Assembly (NCBI GenBank): GCA_015068975.1
Contig: SVJM01000010.1
Location: forward strand, 1-63,864
DNA length: 63,864 bases
DNA from: Oscillospiraceae bacterium
GTDB taxonomy: Bacteria > Bacillota > Clostridia > UMGS1810
Direction of reading: 5' to 3'
Under the pieces are notes generated by a model, which was given only the letters and a program-made list of their open reading frames with translations, was not told the DNA's origin and made no database searches. The position numbers were made by a program, and so were the translations under genes. Within the stretch, counting starts at the first letter, position 1, and every line of letters starts with the position of its first letter. Shown here one piece after another: positions 58,241-63,864 of the stretch.

Positions 58241-58504
58241 TTGCCTAATATTAAATCAGCTAAGAAAAGAGTTAAAGTTATAAGCACAAAGACTTTGAGA
58301 AATCAGATGATCAAAACAAACATCAAAACCTTGGTTAAAAAGTTCGAAGGTTTTGTTGCTAAATCAGATAAAGAAAATGCTATCTTATCTTTCAGAGCAG
58401 CTGTTAAGAAGATTGACCAGGCTGTTGCAAAGGGTGTTATGCATAAGAACACCGCTGCAAGAAAGAAATCACAGCTTTCAGTAGCACTTAACAATATCGC
58501 GTAA
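58241..58504 (+). CDS. rpsT: 30S ribosomal protein S20
   Basis: 87-residue S20 protein: 'MPNIKSAKKRVKVI', helix-rich with 'AILSFRAAVKKIDQAVAKGVMHKNTAARKKSQL' (family-typical C-terminal half). The initiation codon is TTG at 58241, eight bases after GGAGGTGA. The longer frame to 58178 begins inside the promoter and cannot be translated from this transcript. E. coli rpsT also begins with UUG, where it matters for autogenous translational control, so the same may hold here. Terminator at 58517-58540. Confidence 0.97.
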   Translation: MPNIKSAKKRVKVISTKTLRNQMIKTNIKTLVKKFEGFVAKSDKENAILSFRAAVKKIDQAVAKGVMHKNTAARKKSQLSVALNNIA

Positions 58505-58516
58505 CTTTTAAAAAGC

Positions 58517-58540
58517 AAACCTCCACAATAGTGGAGGTTT
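58517..58540. terminator. Terminator of rpsT (shared with the convergent TVP38 gene)
   Basis: Stem AAACCTCCAC / GTGGAGGTTT with an AATA loop and ATTTTTTTG on the plus strand. On the minus strand GCTTTTTAAAAG follows. Confidence 0.9.
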
Positions 58541-58550
58541 ATTTTTTTGT

Positions 58551-59258
58551 TTATTTAAGTTCTTGTTTTTTGAGAAGCTTTCTGTGGGAGACTTTGCGGT
58601 AGATATATGCACCTAGCATACTTACAAGTGCAGTTATTGCAAATACTACCACTGCTGTGATCATCCTGTCCTCTCCCAGTGCATCTCCCGCCACCACACT
58701 TGTGACTAAAGAAGGAAGACGCGCCACCGAAACAAGAAATATCATATCCGAAAAGGATATAGGTGTAAGTGCAGCCACATAGGTAACAAGATCCTTAGGT
58801 GTGCCAGGTATGAGAAACAACAGAAATATTACCATTCTGGAGTTTTTGTTATCAAGCATTGATTTGAGGCGTTCGGTTTTTTGGGACGAAAAAAATACTC
58901 CTATGATTCCGTCACCAAACTTTCTTACAATAAAAAATATTATAATGCTTCCTATGACAAATCCCAGTACAGAAAGAAGTATTCCTTCTATTATGCCAAA
59001 AGCATATCCGGCACCTATTTCAAATGGTTCGCCCGGGACAATTGCAAATACAACCTGCAGTACAACCATACCGGTATAAACAATAGGTCCGAATATACCA
59101 AAGCCATCTATCCAGTCACGAAACTTCACGGGATCTGCTTCAAAATCAGAAACAAGCCTGTTTACAAGATACATTATAAAAAATGAAACAAGGATAAATA
59201 TTGCTATAGCAGATATATATACAGTTTTTTTGTGTGAATCTTTCAAAGAATGTTTCAA
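58551..59258 (-). CDS. TVP38/TMEM64-family (VTT domain) membrane protein
   Basis: 235-residue inner-membrane protein with about five or six hydrophobic segments and the VTT signature 'EPFEIGAGYAFGIIEGILLSVLG' followed by 'FLLFLIPGTPKDLVTYVAALTPI' (F/YxxxR and Gly-rich blocks of the DedA/TVP38 group). Family members are linked to lipid scrambling or transport; the exact role is unknown. I set the start at a TTG at 59258, after AAAGGA, because a promoter (59290-59318) lies inside the longer frame that extends to 59330. Converges with rpsT at a shared terminator. Confidence 0.88.
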   Translation of the reverse strand: MKHSLKDSHKKTVYISAIAIFILVSFFIMYLVNRLVSDFEADPVKFRDWIDGFGIFGPIVYTGMVVLQVVFAIVPGEPFEIGAGYAFGIIEGILLSVLGFVIGSIIIFFIVRKFGDGIIGVFFSSQKTERLKSMLDNKNSRMVIFLLFLIPGTPKDLVTYVAALTPISFSDMIFLVSVARLPSLVTSVVAGDALGEDRMITAVVVFAITALVSMLGAYIYRKVSHRKLLKKQELK

Positions 59259-59289
59259 TTCAACTTGTCCTTTCTGTAAATATGGTAAT

Positions 59290-59318
59290 ATTTTATCACT
59301 AATTATGATTATTATCAA
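59290..59318 (-). promoter_or_regulatory. Promoter of the TVP38 gene
   Basis: On the minus strand TTGATA, 17-bp spacer, TAAAAT. Its position rules out the upstream start at 59330. Confidence 0.65.
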
Positions 59319-59349
59319 TACCGAATCCAAAAATTATAAGGAGTGTGTT

Positions 59350-59529
59350 ATGAAAAATTTACCCAATGACCCAATAATACTCTTAAGTGTTGTAAATACA
59401 AAACTTCGTGATATGTATTCATCACTTGATTTATTGTGTGATGACCTGAATGAAGACAAAGAGGAAATCATAAAGAAGCTTTTCGATGCAGGCTTTGAAT
59501 ATGATCCCATACAAAACCGCTTTATATAA
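59350..59529 (+). CDS. DUF4250-like small protein
   Basis: 59-residue protein 'MKNLPNDPIILLSVVNTKLR' followed by 'DMYSSLDLLCDDLNEDKEEI' and ending 'YDPIQNRFI'. This matches the DUF4250 pattern (LPNDPxxLLSxVNTKLRD...LC-DL) common in Clostridia. AAGGAG lies six bases before the ATG. It appears to be a compact helical protein of unknown function. A perfect palindromic terminator at 59559-59596 follows. Confidence 0.88.
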   Translation: MKNLPNDPIILLSVVNTKLRDMYSSLDLLCDDLNEDKEEIIKKLFDAGFEYDPIQNRFI

Positions 59530-59558
59530 ATCGGCATATTTATAAATATTAATACACA

Positions 59559-59596
59559 AAAAAATAAGTGGCTGTCGCGACAGCCACTTATTTTTT
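59559..59596. terminator. Terminator of the DUF4250 gene
   Basis: Perfect 38-base palindrome centred on TCGCGA, with stem GTGGCTGTCGCGACAGCCAC extended by AATAA/TTATT and A6/T6; works on both strands. Confidence 0.9.
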
Positions 59597-59598
59597 AT

Positions 59599-59640
59599 GT
59601 GATAGGAATTTTCGCGGTCCACGGCGAAAATTTGCATCAC
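59599..59640. other. Two-step hairpin in the DUF4250-GH28 gap
   Basis: GTGAT / ATCAC outside and AATTTTCGC / GCGAAAATT inside, around GGTCCACG. It is followed by TTGC-ATCAC-GCAA. No coding sequence; part of a run of four hairpins between 59559 and 59702. Confidence 0.6.
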
Positions 59641-59661
59641 GCAAAAAAGTGTACCGCCCTA

Positions 59662-59677
59662 CCCCCAAGATTGGGGG
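59662..59677 (-). terminator. Probable terminator of the GH28 gene
   Basis: CCCCCAA-GA-TTGGGGG, with ACACTTTTTTGC nine bases further on the minus strand. A second small hairpin GTGC-TAAA-GCAC (59691-59702) precedes it on that strand. Confidence 0.6.
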
Positions 59678-59706
59678 CAAGAGGGTTGATGTGCTAAAGC
59701 ACTTTT

Positions 59707-60933
59707 TTATAAACTTGTTTCCTTTTCATACATCTTCCAAGGTGTATCATCTTCCACCACGTCAAAGGAGGTATCTGTAAGATGAAGTCCCTTTACATGA
59801 GAGAAAAACTGTGCGGTCTTTTCTTCATCCTTTACAGTGAATTTACAGTTGTTAAAATATATTTCATCAAGTACAGCATCTTCTCTTCCTGCAATAACAG
59901 GGTAATCTCCGGAGGATGATGTAATATTTGAAAACCGTATGTTACCTATTCTTCCCATCAGATTTTCCGGATGCACCTTAATTGTCAAAGGTGCTTTTCT
60001 TATTCTGTCAAGAACAACATTTGTTACCTGAATATTTTCTATCACTGTATGACTATCACTAAAATCAGTAGGGTTTGAATGGTCGGGAAGCTCCATAGTT
60101 ATCCCTCTGGCAGTATCTGTTATAATCAGATCTGAAAGAATGCAGTTTCTTATAATATAATCATTTCTCCACGCAACTCTTACAGCATTGTGATTGGAAC
60201 TTAATGTGCATCCTTTCACAACTACTCTTTCACATGGTCTTTTTTCTTTGAGCGTATTTGTATTAGAGCGGATTATGATACTGTCATCCCCTGAGTGAAC
60301 AATACATCCCTCAACTAAAACATCACTTGAACAGTTTATATGAATGCCGTCAGCATTGGGATACATGGGATTACAGTACAGCTTTGCCTTGTAAACTGTC
60401 ACAAACTGAGAATTGTTTATCCAGTATCCCCATCCTCCTGCCATTTCCTTCATAGTGATATCTTCTATTCTCACATTTGTACATCCCATTACAAATACCA
60501 TTCTTGCAGGAATATTTGTGGTGTTTCTCTGATAACGAACAACCTTTCCATCATCGTCATACACAGGATCGCAATAATGTATTCCCTGACAATCTATCAT
60601 ACCCATTCCGGTCAGAGAGGCATTCTCTATATAGCCAAAGTAGATAAGACATTTTGCACTTGCTCTCGGTGCTCTCTTTGTATCCCATTCTTCACAGGAA
60701 AAATCAGGATAATCATTTCCATCCACACTTGCAACAATAGCTCCATTTGCCTCTATTGAAAGCTCTACGTTACTCTTCATAAAAATTGTTCCTGTAACAT
60801 ATTTTCCCTCAGTAACAATTACTCTTCCGCCGCCATTCTCTGCGCATACATCAATAGTTTTCTGTATTGCTTCTGTGTTGACCGTTTTTCCATCGGCTAT
60901 TGCACCGAAATCCCTTATATCATAAATCTTCAT
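59707..60933 (-). CDS. GH28 (polygalacturonase-like) glycoside hydrolase
   Basis: 408-residue right-handed beta-helix of family GH28 without signal peptide, so intracellular. It opens 'DFGAIADGKTVNTEAIQKTI'. The active-site blocks are 'NADGIHI' (Asp195, where the usual motif is NTD) and 'SGDDSIII' (Asp216-Asp217). The usual GHG reads 'NHN' at about 247-249. The RIK block is not clear. It probably removes galacturonic acid or rhamnose residues from short pectin oligomers. AAAGAGGTG precedes the ATG. Together with the xylanase and the two toroid hydrolases it points to plant-cell-wall use. Confidence 0.9.
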   Translation of the reverse strand: MKIYDIRDFGAIADGKTVNTEAIQKTIDVCAENGGGRVIVTEGKYVTGTIFMKSNVELSIEANGAIVASVDGNDYPDFSCEEWDTKRAPRASAKCLIYFGYIENASLTGMGMIDCQGIHYCDPVYDDDGKVVRYQRNTTNIPARMVFVMGCTNVRIEDITMKEMAGGWGYWINNSQFVTVYKAKLYCNPMYPNADGIHINCSSDVLVEGCIVHSGDDSIIIRSNTNTLKEKRPCERVVVKGCTLSSNHNAVRVAWRNDYIIRNCILSDLIITDTARGITMELPDHSNPTDFSDSHTVIENIQVTNVVLDRIRKAPLTIKVHPENLMGRIGNIRFSNITSSSGDYPVIAGREDAVLDEIYFNNCKFTVKDEEKTAQFFSHVKGLHLTDTSFDVVEDDTPWKMYEKETSL

Positions 60934-61021
60934 ACCAGGACACCTCTTTCTTCTATCCAGTATATCATAAAAGCTCCAAAAATAATATAGAAAACTTACT
61001 CATTTTTTTAGATATCTTCAT

Positions 61022-61050
61022 TTGACCTTTGGTCTGTTTTTTGATATAAT
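61022..61050 (+). promoter_or_regulatory. Promoter of the LMW phosphatase gene
   Basis: TTGACC, 17-bp spacer, TATAAT, 24 bp before the ATG at 61075. Confidence 0.8.
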
Positions 61051-61074
61051 AATCAAAGAGAAAGGATGTTTTGT

Positions 61075-61536
61075 ATGATAAGGATAATGTTTGTATGCCA
61101 CGGAAACATCTGCAGAAGCACCATGGCAGAGTTTGTGATGAAGGATATGATAAAAAAAGAAGGTCTTTCTGATAAAGTATATGTGGCATCATCTGCTACA
61201 AGCAGAGAAGAAATCGGTAATCCTGTCCATTACGGCACAAGAAACAAATTAAGAGAGCACGGTATATCCACTGATGGTAAATATGCAGTACAGCTTACAA
61301 AAAATGACTATAAAGAATATGACTATATATTGGGAATGGACAGCTATAACATAAGGAATATTCTCCGCATAACAGATGGAGATCCGGAAGGCAAGGTATC
61401 AAAGCTTCTTGATCTTACATCAGGCAGAGATATAGCCGATCCATGGTATACAGGAAACTTCGATGAAACCTACGATGACGTGGTGGAAGGATGCGAAGCA
61501 CTCCTTAAAAAAATCCAAGAAAAAATTGACAAATAA
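61075..61536 (+). CDS. Low-molecular-weight protein-tyrosine phosphatase
   Basis: 153-residue LMW-PTP with the P-loop 'VCHGNICRSTMAE' (C-x5-R-S) at the N-terminus and the catalytic aspartate in 'IADPWYTG' near residue 124. It removes phosphate from tyrosine (or arginine) residues of cytoplasmic proteins. The ATG at 61075 has AAAGGA upstream; the ATG at 61066 overlaps that site. The promoter of dapA overlaps its last codons, so the two genes are separately transcribed. Confidence 0.93.
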   Translation: MIRIMFVCHGNICRSTMAEFVMKDMIKKEGLSDKVYVASSATSREEIGNPVHYGTRNKLREHGISTDGKYAVQLTKNDYKEYDYILGMDSYNIRNILRITDGDPEGKVSKLLDLTSGRDIADPWYTGNFDETYDDVVEGCEALLKKIQEKIDK

Positions 61537-61554
61537 CCTAAAATGAGATATTAT
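61526..61554 (+). promoter_or_regulatory. Promoter of dapA
   Basis: TTGACA, 17-bp spacer, TATTAT; the -35 element encodes the end of the phosphatase gene. Confidence 0.75.
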
Positions 61555-61589
61555 ATATAGATAGATATTCAACATAGGAGGAATCCATT

Positions 61590-62477
61590 ATGAACAATAC
61601 GTTATTTAAGGGTGTTGCTACAGCACTTATAACACCACTCAATGAAAAAGGAATAGATTATAACAAACTTGAAAAGCTTATAAACTGGCAGATAGATGAG
61701 GGCATCAATGCACTTGTAATTGCAGGAACAACAGGCGAAGCTTCTACCCTTACTGATGCTGAGCATAAAGATCTTATCAAAGAATCTGTCAAAATGGTTG
61801 CAGGAAGAGTACCTGTAATCGCCGGAACAGGAAGTAACGATACAGATTATGCACTTGATCTTACAAAGTATTCAGAAAAGGTGGGTGCAGACGGATTTCT
61901 GGTTGTAACACCTTATTATAACAAGGCTACACAGAATGGTCTTTATAAGATGTTTACACAGATTGCAGACTCTGTAGAAAAGCCTGTAATCCTCTACAAC
62001 GTACCATCAAGAACAGGTGTAAATATTGCACCTTCTACATGTCAGCGCCTTGCTGAGCACAAAAATATCTGTGCTATCAAAGAGGCAAGCGGCAACATCT
62101 CACAGATAGCAGAAGTTGCTCATCTTGTAGGAGATGAAATGGACATCTACTCAGGAAATGATGATCAGATAGTACCTATTATGTCTCTTGGAGGAAAAGG
62201 TGTTATATCTGTACTTTCAAATGTTCTTCCAAAAGAAACAGTAGAAATCTGCGACAGCTTCTTTAAGGGTGATGTGAAGAAAAGCTGTGAACTTCAGCTG
62301 AATTTCCTTCCTCTTATCAATGCACTTTTCTCAGAAGTAAATCCTATCCCTGTAAAGAGTGCAATGGCAAAGATGGGCTGGTGCGAAAACTTCCTTCGTC
62401 TCCCTCTTACTCCAATGGAAGAAAAGAACGAAATCATACTTCACAAGCTGATGAAAGAAAACGGTATTAATATCTAA
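61590..62477 (+). CDS. dapA: 4-hydroxy-tetrahydrodipicolinate synthase
   Basis: 295-residue class I aldolase that condenses pyruvate with aspartate semialdehyde in lysine/diaminopimelate synthesis. It has 'GVATALITPLNEKGIDYNKL', 'AGTTGEASTLT' (pyruvate binding), 'ILYNVPSRTGVNI' (Tyr) and 'CAIKEASGNI' (Schiff-base Lys). TAGGAGGAA precedes the ATG. Diaminopimelate and dipicolinate both draw on this step, so it feeds cell-wall and spore synthesis. Its own terminator follows. Confidence 0.96.
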   Translation: MNNTLFKGVATALITPLNEKGIDYNKLEKLINWQIDEGINALVIAGTTGEASTLTDAEHKDLIKESVKMVAGRVPVIAGTGSNDTDYALDLTKYSEKVGADGFLVVTPYYNKATQNGLYKMFTQIADSVEKPVILYNVPSRTGVNIAPSTCQRLAEHKNICAIKEASGNISQIAEVAHLVGDEMDIYSGNDDQIVPIMSLGGKGVISVLSNVLPKETVEICDSFFKGDVKKSCELQLNFLPLINALFSEVNPIPVKSAMAKMGWCENFLRLPLTPMEEKNEIILHKLMKENGINI

Positions 62478-62483
62478 AATTAA

Positions 62484-62513
62484 CAGGACTGTAAAAATAT
62501 TTTTACAGTCCCT
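62484..62513 (+). terminator. Terminator of dapA
   Basis: Stem GGACTGTAAAAAT / ATTTTTACAGTCC, followed by CTTTTTTAT. The arms match those of the hairpin at 57652-57683. Confidence 0.88.
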
Positions 62514-62516
62514 TTT

Positions 62517-63365
62517 TTATTCAGACAAAAACTTTATGATTTCTTCAAGTCTTTCTTGTGCAATTTCTCTTCCCAGCTTATACACTGCTTCAAGGTTTTC
62601 TCTTTTGTGCTCTACCCTCTTTATAATAAGTGATTCTTTTGGGCGAATTACAAGCACAGAGCCTTCCCTTTCCTTCTCTTCAATATACTTCAATGTATCG
62701 TTATACATAATATATCGGTTTTTAAGAGCTTCTATCATCTTTGGATATTTCTTAAAAATTCTCTCCATAATTCCCATCATAGATGCAGGCTTCTTGGTAT
62801 ATCCTTTTGGCTGAGTGAGGATGACTACAGACTTATCACATCCAATACTCTCTGCAAACTTAAGAGGGATAGAATCGGATATTCCTCCGTCGAGAAGCTT
62901 CTTATCTTCAAGCTCTACAATTTCTGATACCAGAGGAAGTGATGCTGATGCTCTGAACCATTCATATGCCACATCATCTGCCTTATCTATCTTTTTGTAC
63001 AATGGCTTACCGGTCTCCACATCTGTGCACACTACATAAAACTCCATAGGGCTTTTTTCAAACGCTTCTGTATCAAACACATCAAGCTTATTGGGAAGTG
63101 TATGATAGCAGAACTTGGCTCCATACAAATTGCCTGTGAAAAGAAGTGACCAGATACTGCAGTACCTTTTGTCTCTGCAAAAGCGCAGGTTGTAACGAAT
63201 GGATCTGCCAATCTGTCCTGATTTGAAATTGCTTCCGAATGCGGCACCTGCAGACACACCTATAGTCACATCTGTTGTTATATTATTTTCCATAAGTACA
63301 TCAAGGACTCCCGCGGTAAACATTCCACGCATAGCACCGCCCTCTAATACCATAGCAGTTTTCAT
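62517..63365 (-). CDS. Patatin-like phospholipase
   Basis: 282-residue serine hydrolase of the patatin family (YlbK/RssA-like). It has the oxyanion 'LEGGAMRGMFTAGVL', the nucleophile elbow 'IGVSAGAAFG' (G-x-S-x-G) and the dyad aspartate in 'LLDGGISDSIP'. It probably hydrolyses phospholipids or acyl esters; there is no signal peptide. The start is the ATG at 63365, with TAGGAGA upstream; the frame extends 20 codons further without a ribosome site. Divergent from the small-RNA promoter at 63435. Confidence 0.92.
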   Translation of the reverse strand: MKTAMVLEGGAMRGMFTAGVLDVLMENNITTDVTIGVSAGAAFGSNFKSGQIGRSIRYNLRFCRDKRYCSIWSLLFTGNLYGAKFCYHTLPNKLDVFDTEAFEKSPMEFYVVCTDVETGKPLYKKIDKADDVAYEWFRASASLPLVSEIVELEDKKLLDGGISDSIPLKFAESIGCDKSVVILTQPKGYTKKPASMMGIMERIFKKYPKMIEALKNRYIMYNDTLKYIEEKEREGSVLVIRPKESLIIKRVEHKRENLEAVYKLGREIAQERLEEIIKFLSE

Positions 63366-63434
63366 ATAAATTCTCCTAAATTTCAGTTTATATAATATTC
63401 TATCATTATCTATTCGATTTATCAAGAAAAAATA

Positions 63435-63464
63435 TTGACTTAAAAAAGTGTCTTATGATAAAAT
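63435..63464 (+). promoter_or_regulatory. Promoter of the putative structured RNA
   Basis: TTGACT, 18-bp spacer, TAAAAT. Confidence 0.6.
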
Positions 63465-63470
63465 GTATAA

Positions 63471-63557
63471 AAAATATGTTCCGCCACCGGGGGTGGAGAG
63501 TGCAGACACTCACAGTATATCGTTAGGTCTTTGAAGATATACAGGGAGTGTTTTTTT
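63471..63557 (+). ncRNA. Putative attenuator or small RNA with competing stems
   Basis: From the predicted start, hairpin 1 is CCACC-GGG-GGTGG (63484-63496). Hairpin 2 is GAGTG-CAGA-CACTC (63498-63511). Hairpin 3 pairs CACTC (63507-63511) with GAGTG (63546-63550), enclosing GTATATC / GATATAC, and is followed by T7. Hairpins 2 and 3 share CACTC and exclude each other, which is the layout of an attenuator or riboswitch. I could not match it to a known RNA family. No downstream gene is visible in the window, so a free RNA of about 87 bases is also possible. Confidence 0.55.
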
Positions 63558-63657
63558 AATAACCAGACCCGAAGTAAATATGTAAGATATGCTTTGTGAT
63601 ATTTCTTATCAATGACTCTTATGCGTTTATACTATGGAAGATAAGACAAAAACAACA

Positions 63658-63802
63658 GGGAATGTAAAAAAACTCCAGATCGCAAAAAGGCATAGAGTAA
63701 GCCAAAATCAAAACCCTGAAATCACAACAAAACTTATAAATTACTCATTATGTGGGAAATATTACATTTTTATGTAATATTTCCTCTTTTTTTGTGCCTT
63801 TT
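63658..63802. repeat. 145-bp dispersed repeat, copy 2
   Basis: Matches 57389-57532 from GGAATGTAAAAAAACTCC to TTTGTGCCTTTT. It includes the hairpin GGAAATATTACAT / ATGTAATATTTCC (63755-63784) with its T-rich tail. The outer inverted pair is shortened here (GCAAAAAGGCA / TGCCTTTT). Confidence 0.8.
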
Positions 63803-63864
63803 AAACGGACAGGCGAGGACTGTATAGTATGGTATGATTGTTTACACTTTGTTCGGTATGATTG

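Larger units (their letters stand above)
63426..63864. other. Gene-free right end: small RNA candidate plus repeat
   Basis: 63435-63557 holds the promoter and structured RNA described separately. 63558-63657 shows no gene or strong structure. 63658-63802 is the second copy of the 145-bp repeat. 63803-63864 contains a short direct repeat (GGTATGATTGTTTAC / GGTATGATTG). No open frame with a ribosome site starts before the window ends. Confidence 0.6.

Noticed and set aside
63471..63557. Assignment to a known riboswitch, 6S RNA, SRP RNA or tmRNA
   Set aside because: None of the conserved cores I know (purine, TPP, SAM, glycine, preQ1, ZTP, guanidine, T-box, SRP GGAAGCAG loop, tmRNA tail) is present, so I left it unassigned.
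1..63864. tRNA, rRNA, CRISPR, prophage and integron features
   Set aside because: Looked for by eye; no CCA-ended cloverleaf, rRNA core, regularly spaced repeats, phage structural genes or integrase was seen. A tRNA scan would be decisive for the first.

Overview
The window looks like a chromosomal segment of a low-GC, anaerobic, spore-forming Clostridia-type Firmicute. The evidence is a sporulation sigma factor G gene, spoIIID, a pyruvate:ferredoxin oxidoreductase, S-layer-homology and stalk domains, consensus sigma-A promoters, strong AGGAGG ribosome sites, and several TTG/GTG starts. Secreted or intracellular plant-polysaccharide genes (GH10 xylanase, GH28, two six-hairpin hydrolase-like genes, a multi-CBM surface protein) point to a fibre-degrading, probably gut or rumen, lifestyle. 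I saw no rRNA, tRNA, CRISPR array, prophage or plasmid module.

Layout. 0-6.5 kb: a 1417-residue carbohydrate-binding secreted protein, repeat-rich spacers and an MntA/HepT toxin-antitoxin pair. 6.5-12 kb: serS, a RAYT transposase between two perfect palindromes, a six-hairpin hydrolase with divergent AraC regulator, and a PAP2 phosphatase. 12.3-17.5 kb (minus strand): a compact PqqD / S26 peptidase / secreted protein / 52-residue peptide / HPr-kinase-like / SLH protein / HIT locus that resembles a RiPP or modified-peptide surface system without a recognisable radical SAM enzyme. 17.5-34.6 kb: housekeeping genes (prmA, sigG, DnaI- and DnaD-like loaders, ddl, murI, argS, S41 protease, PFOR, rqcH, EamA). 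34.6-40.5 kb: GH10 xylanase, quinone oxidoreductase, EamA transporter, glutamine synthetase. 40.6-49.7 kb: a defence island with Fic, hsdM, hsdS, a LamG-like/deoxyribosyltransferase-like fusion, hsdR, an ASCH protein and a small ORF, under a promoter bracketed by two matched 33-bp palindromes. 49.7-54 kb: spoIIID, prsW, then ylxM-ffh-rpsP-khpA-rimM (trmD and rplS missing). 54-63.9 kb: a second six-hairpin hydrolase with an AraC-type pseudo-receiver regulator, rpsT, TVP38, DUF4250, GH28, a LMW phosphatase, dapA, a patatin, and a putative small structured RNA.

The strongest candidates for undescribed biology are (i) the PqqD/S26/HprK peptide locus; (ii) arrays of short hairpins joined by an ATGAATTG linker, one of which supplies the serS stop codon; (iii) the deoxyribosyltransferase-like gene inside the type I restriction operon, with its paired operators; and (iv) a promoter-driven RNA near the right end with mutually exclusive stems.

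All functions are assigned by reading motifs and family resemblance only; no database search was possible. Start codons were moved wherever a Shine-Dalgarno (SD) sequence clearly favoured a different codon.
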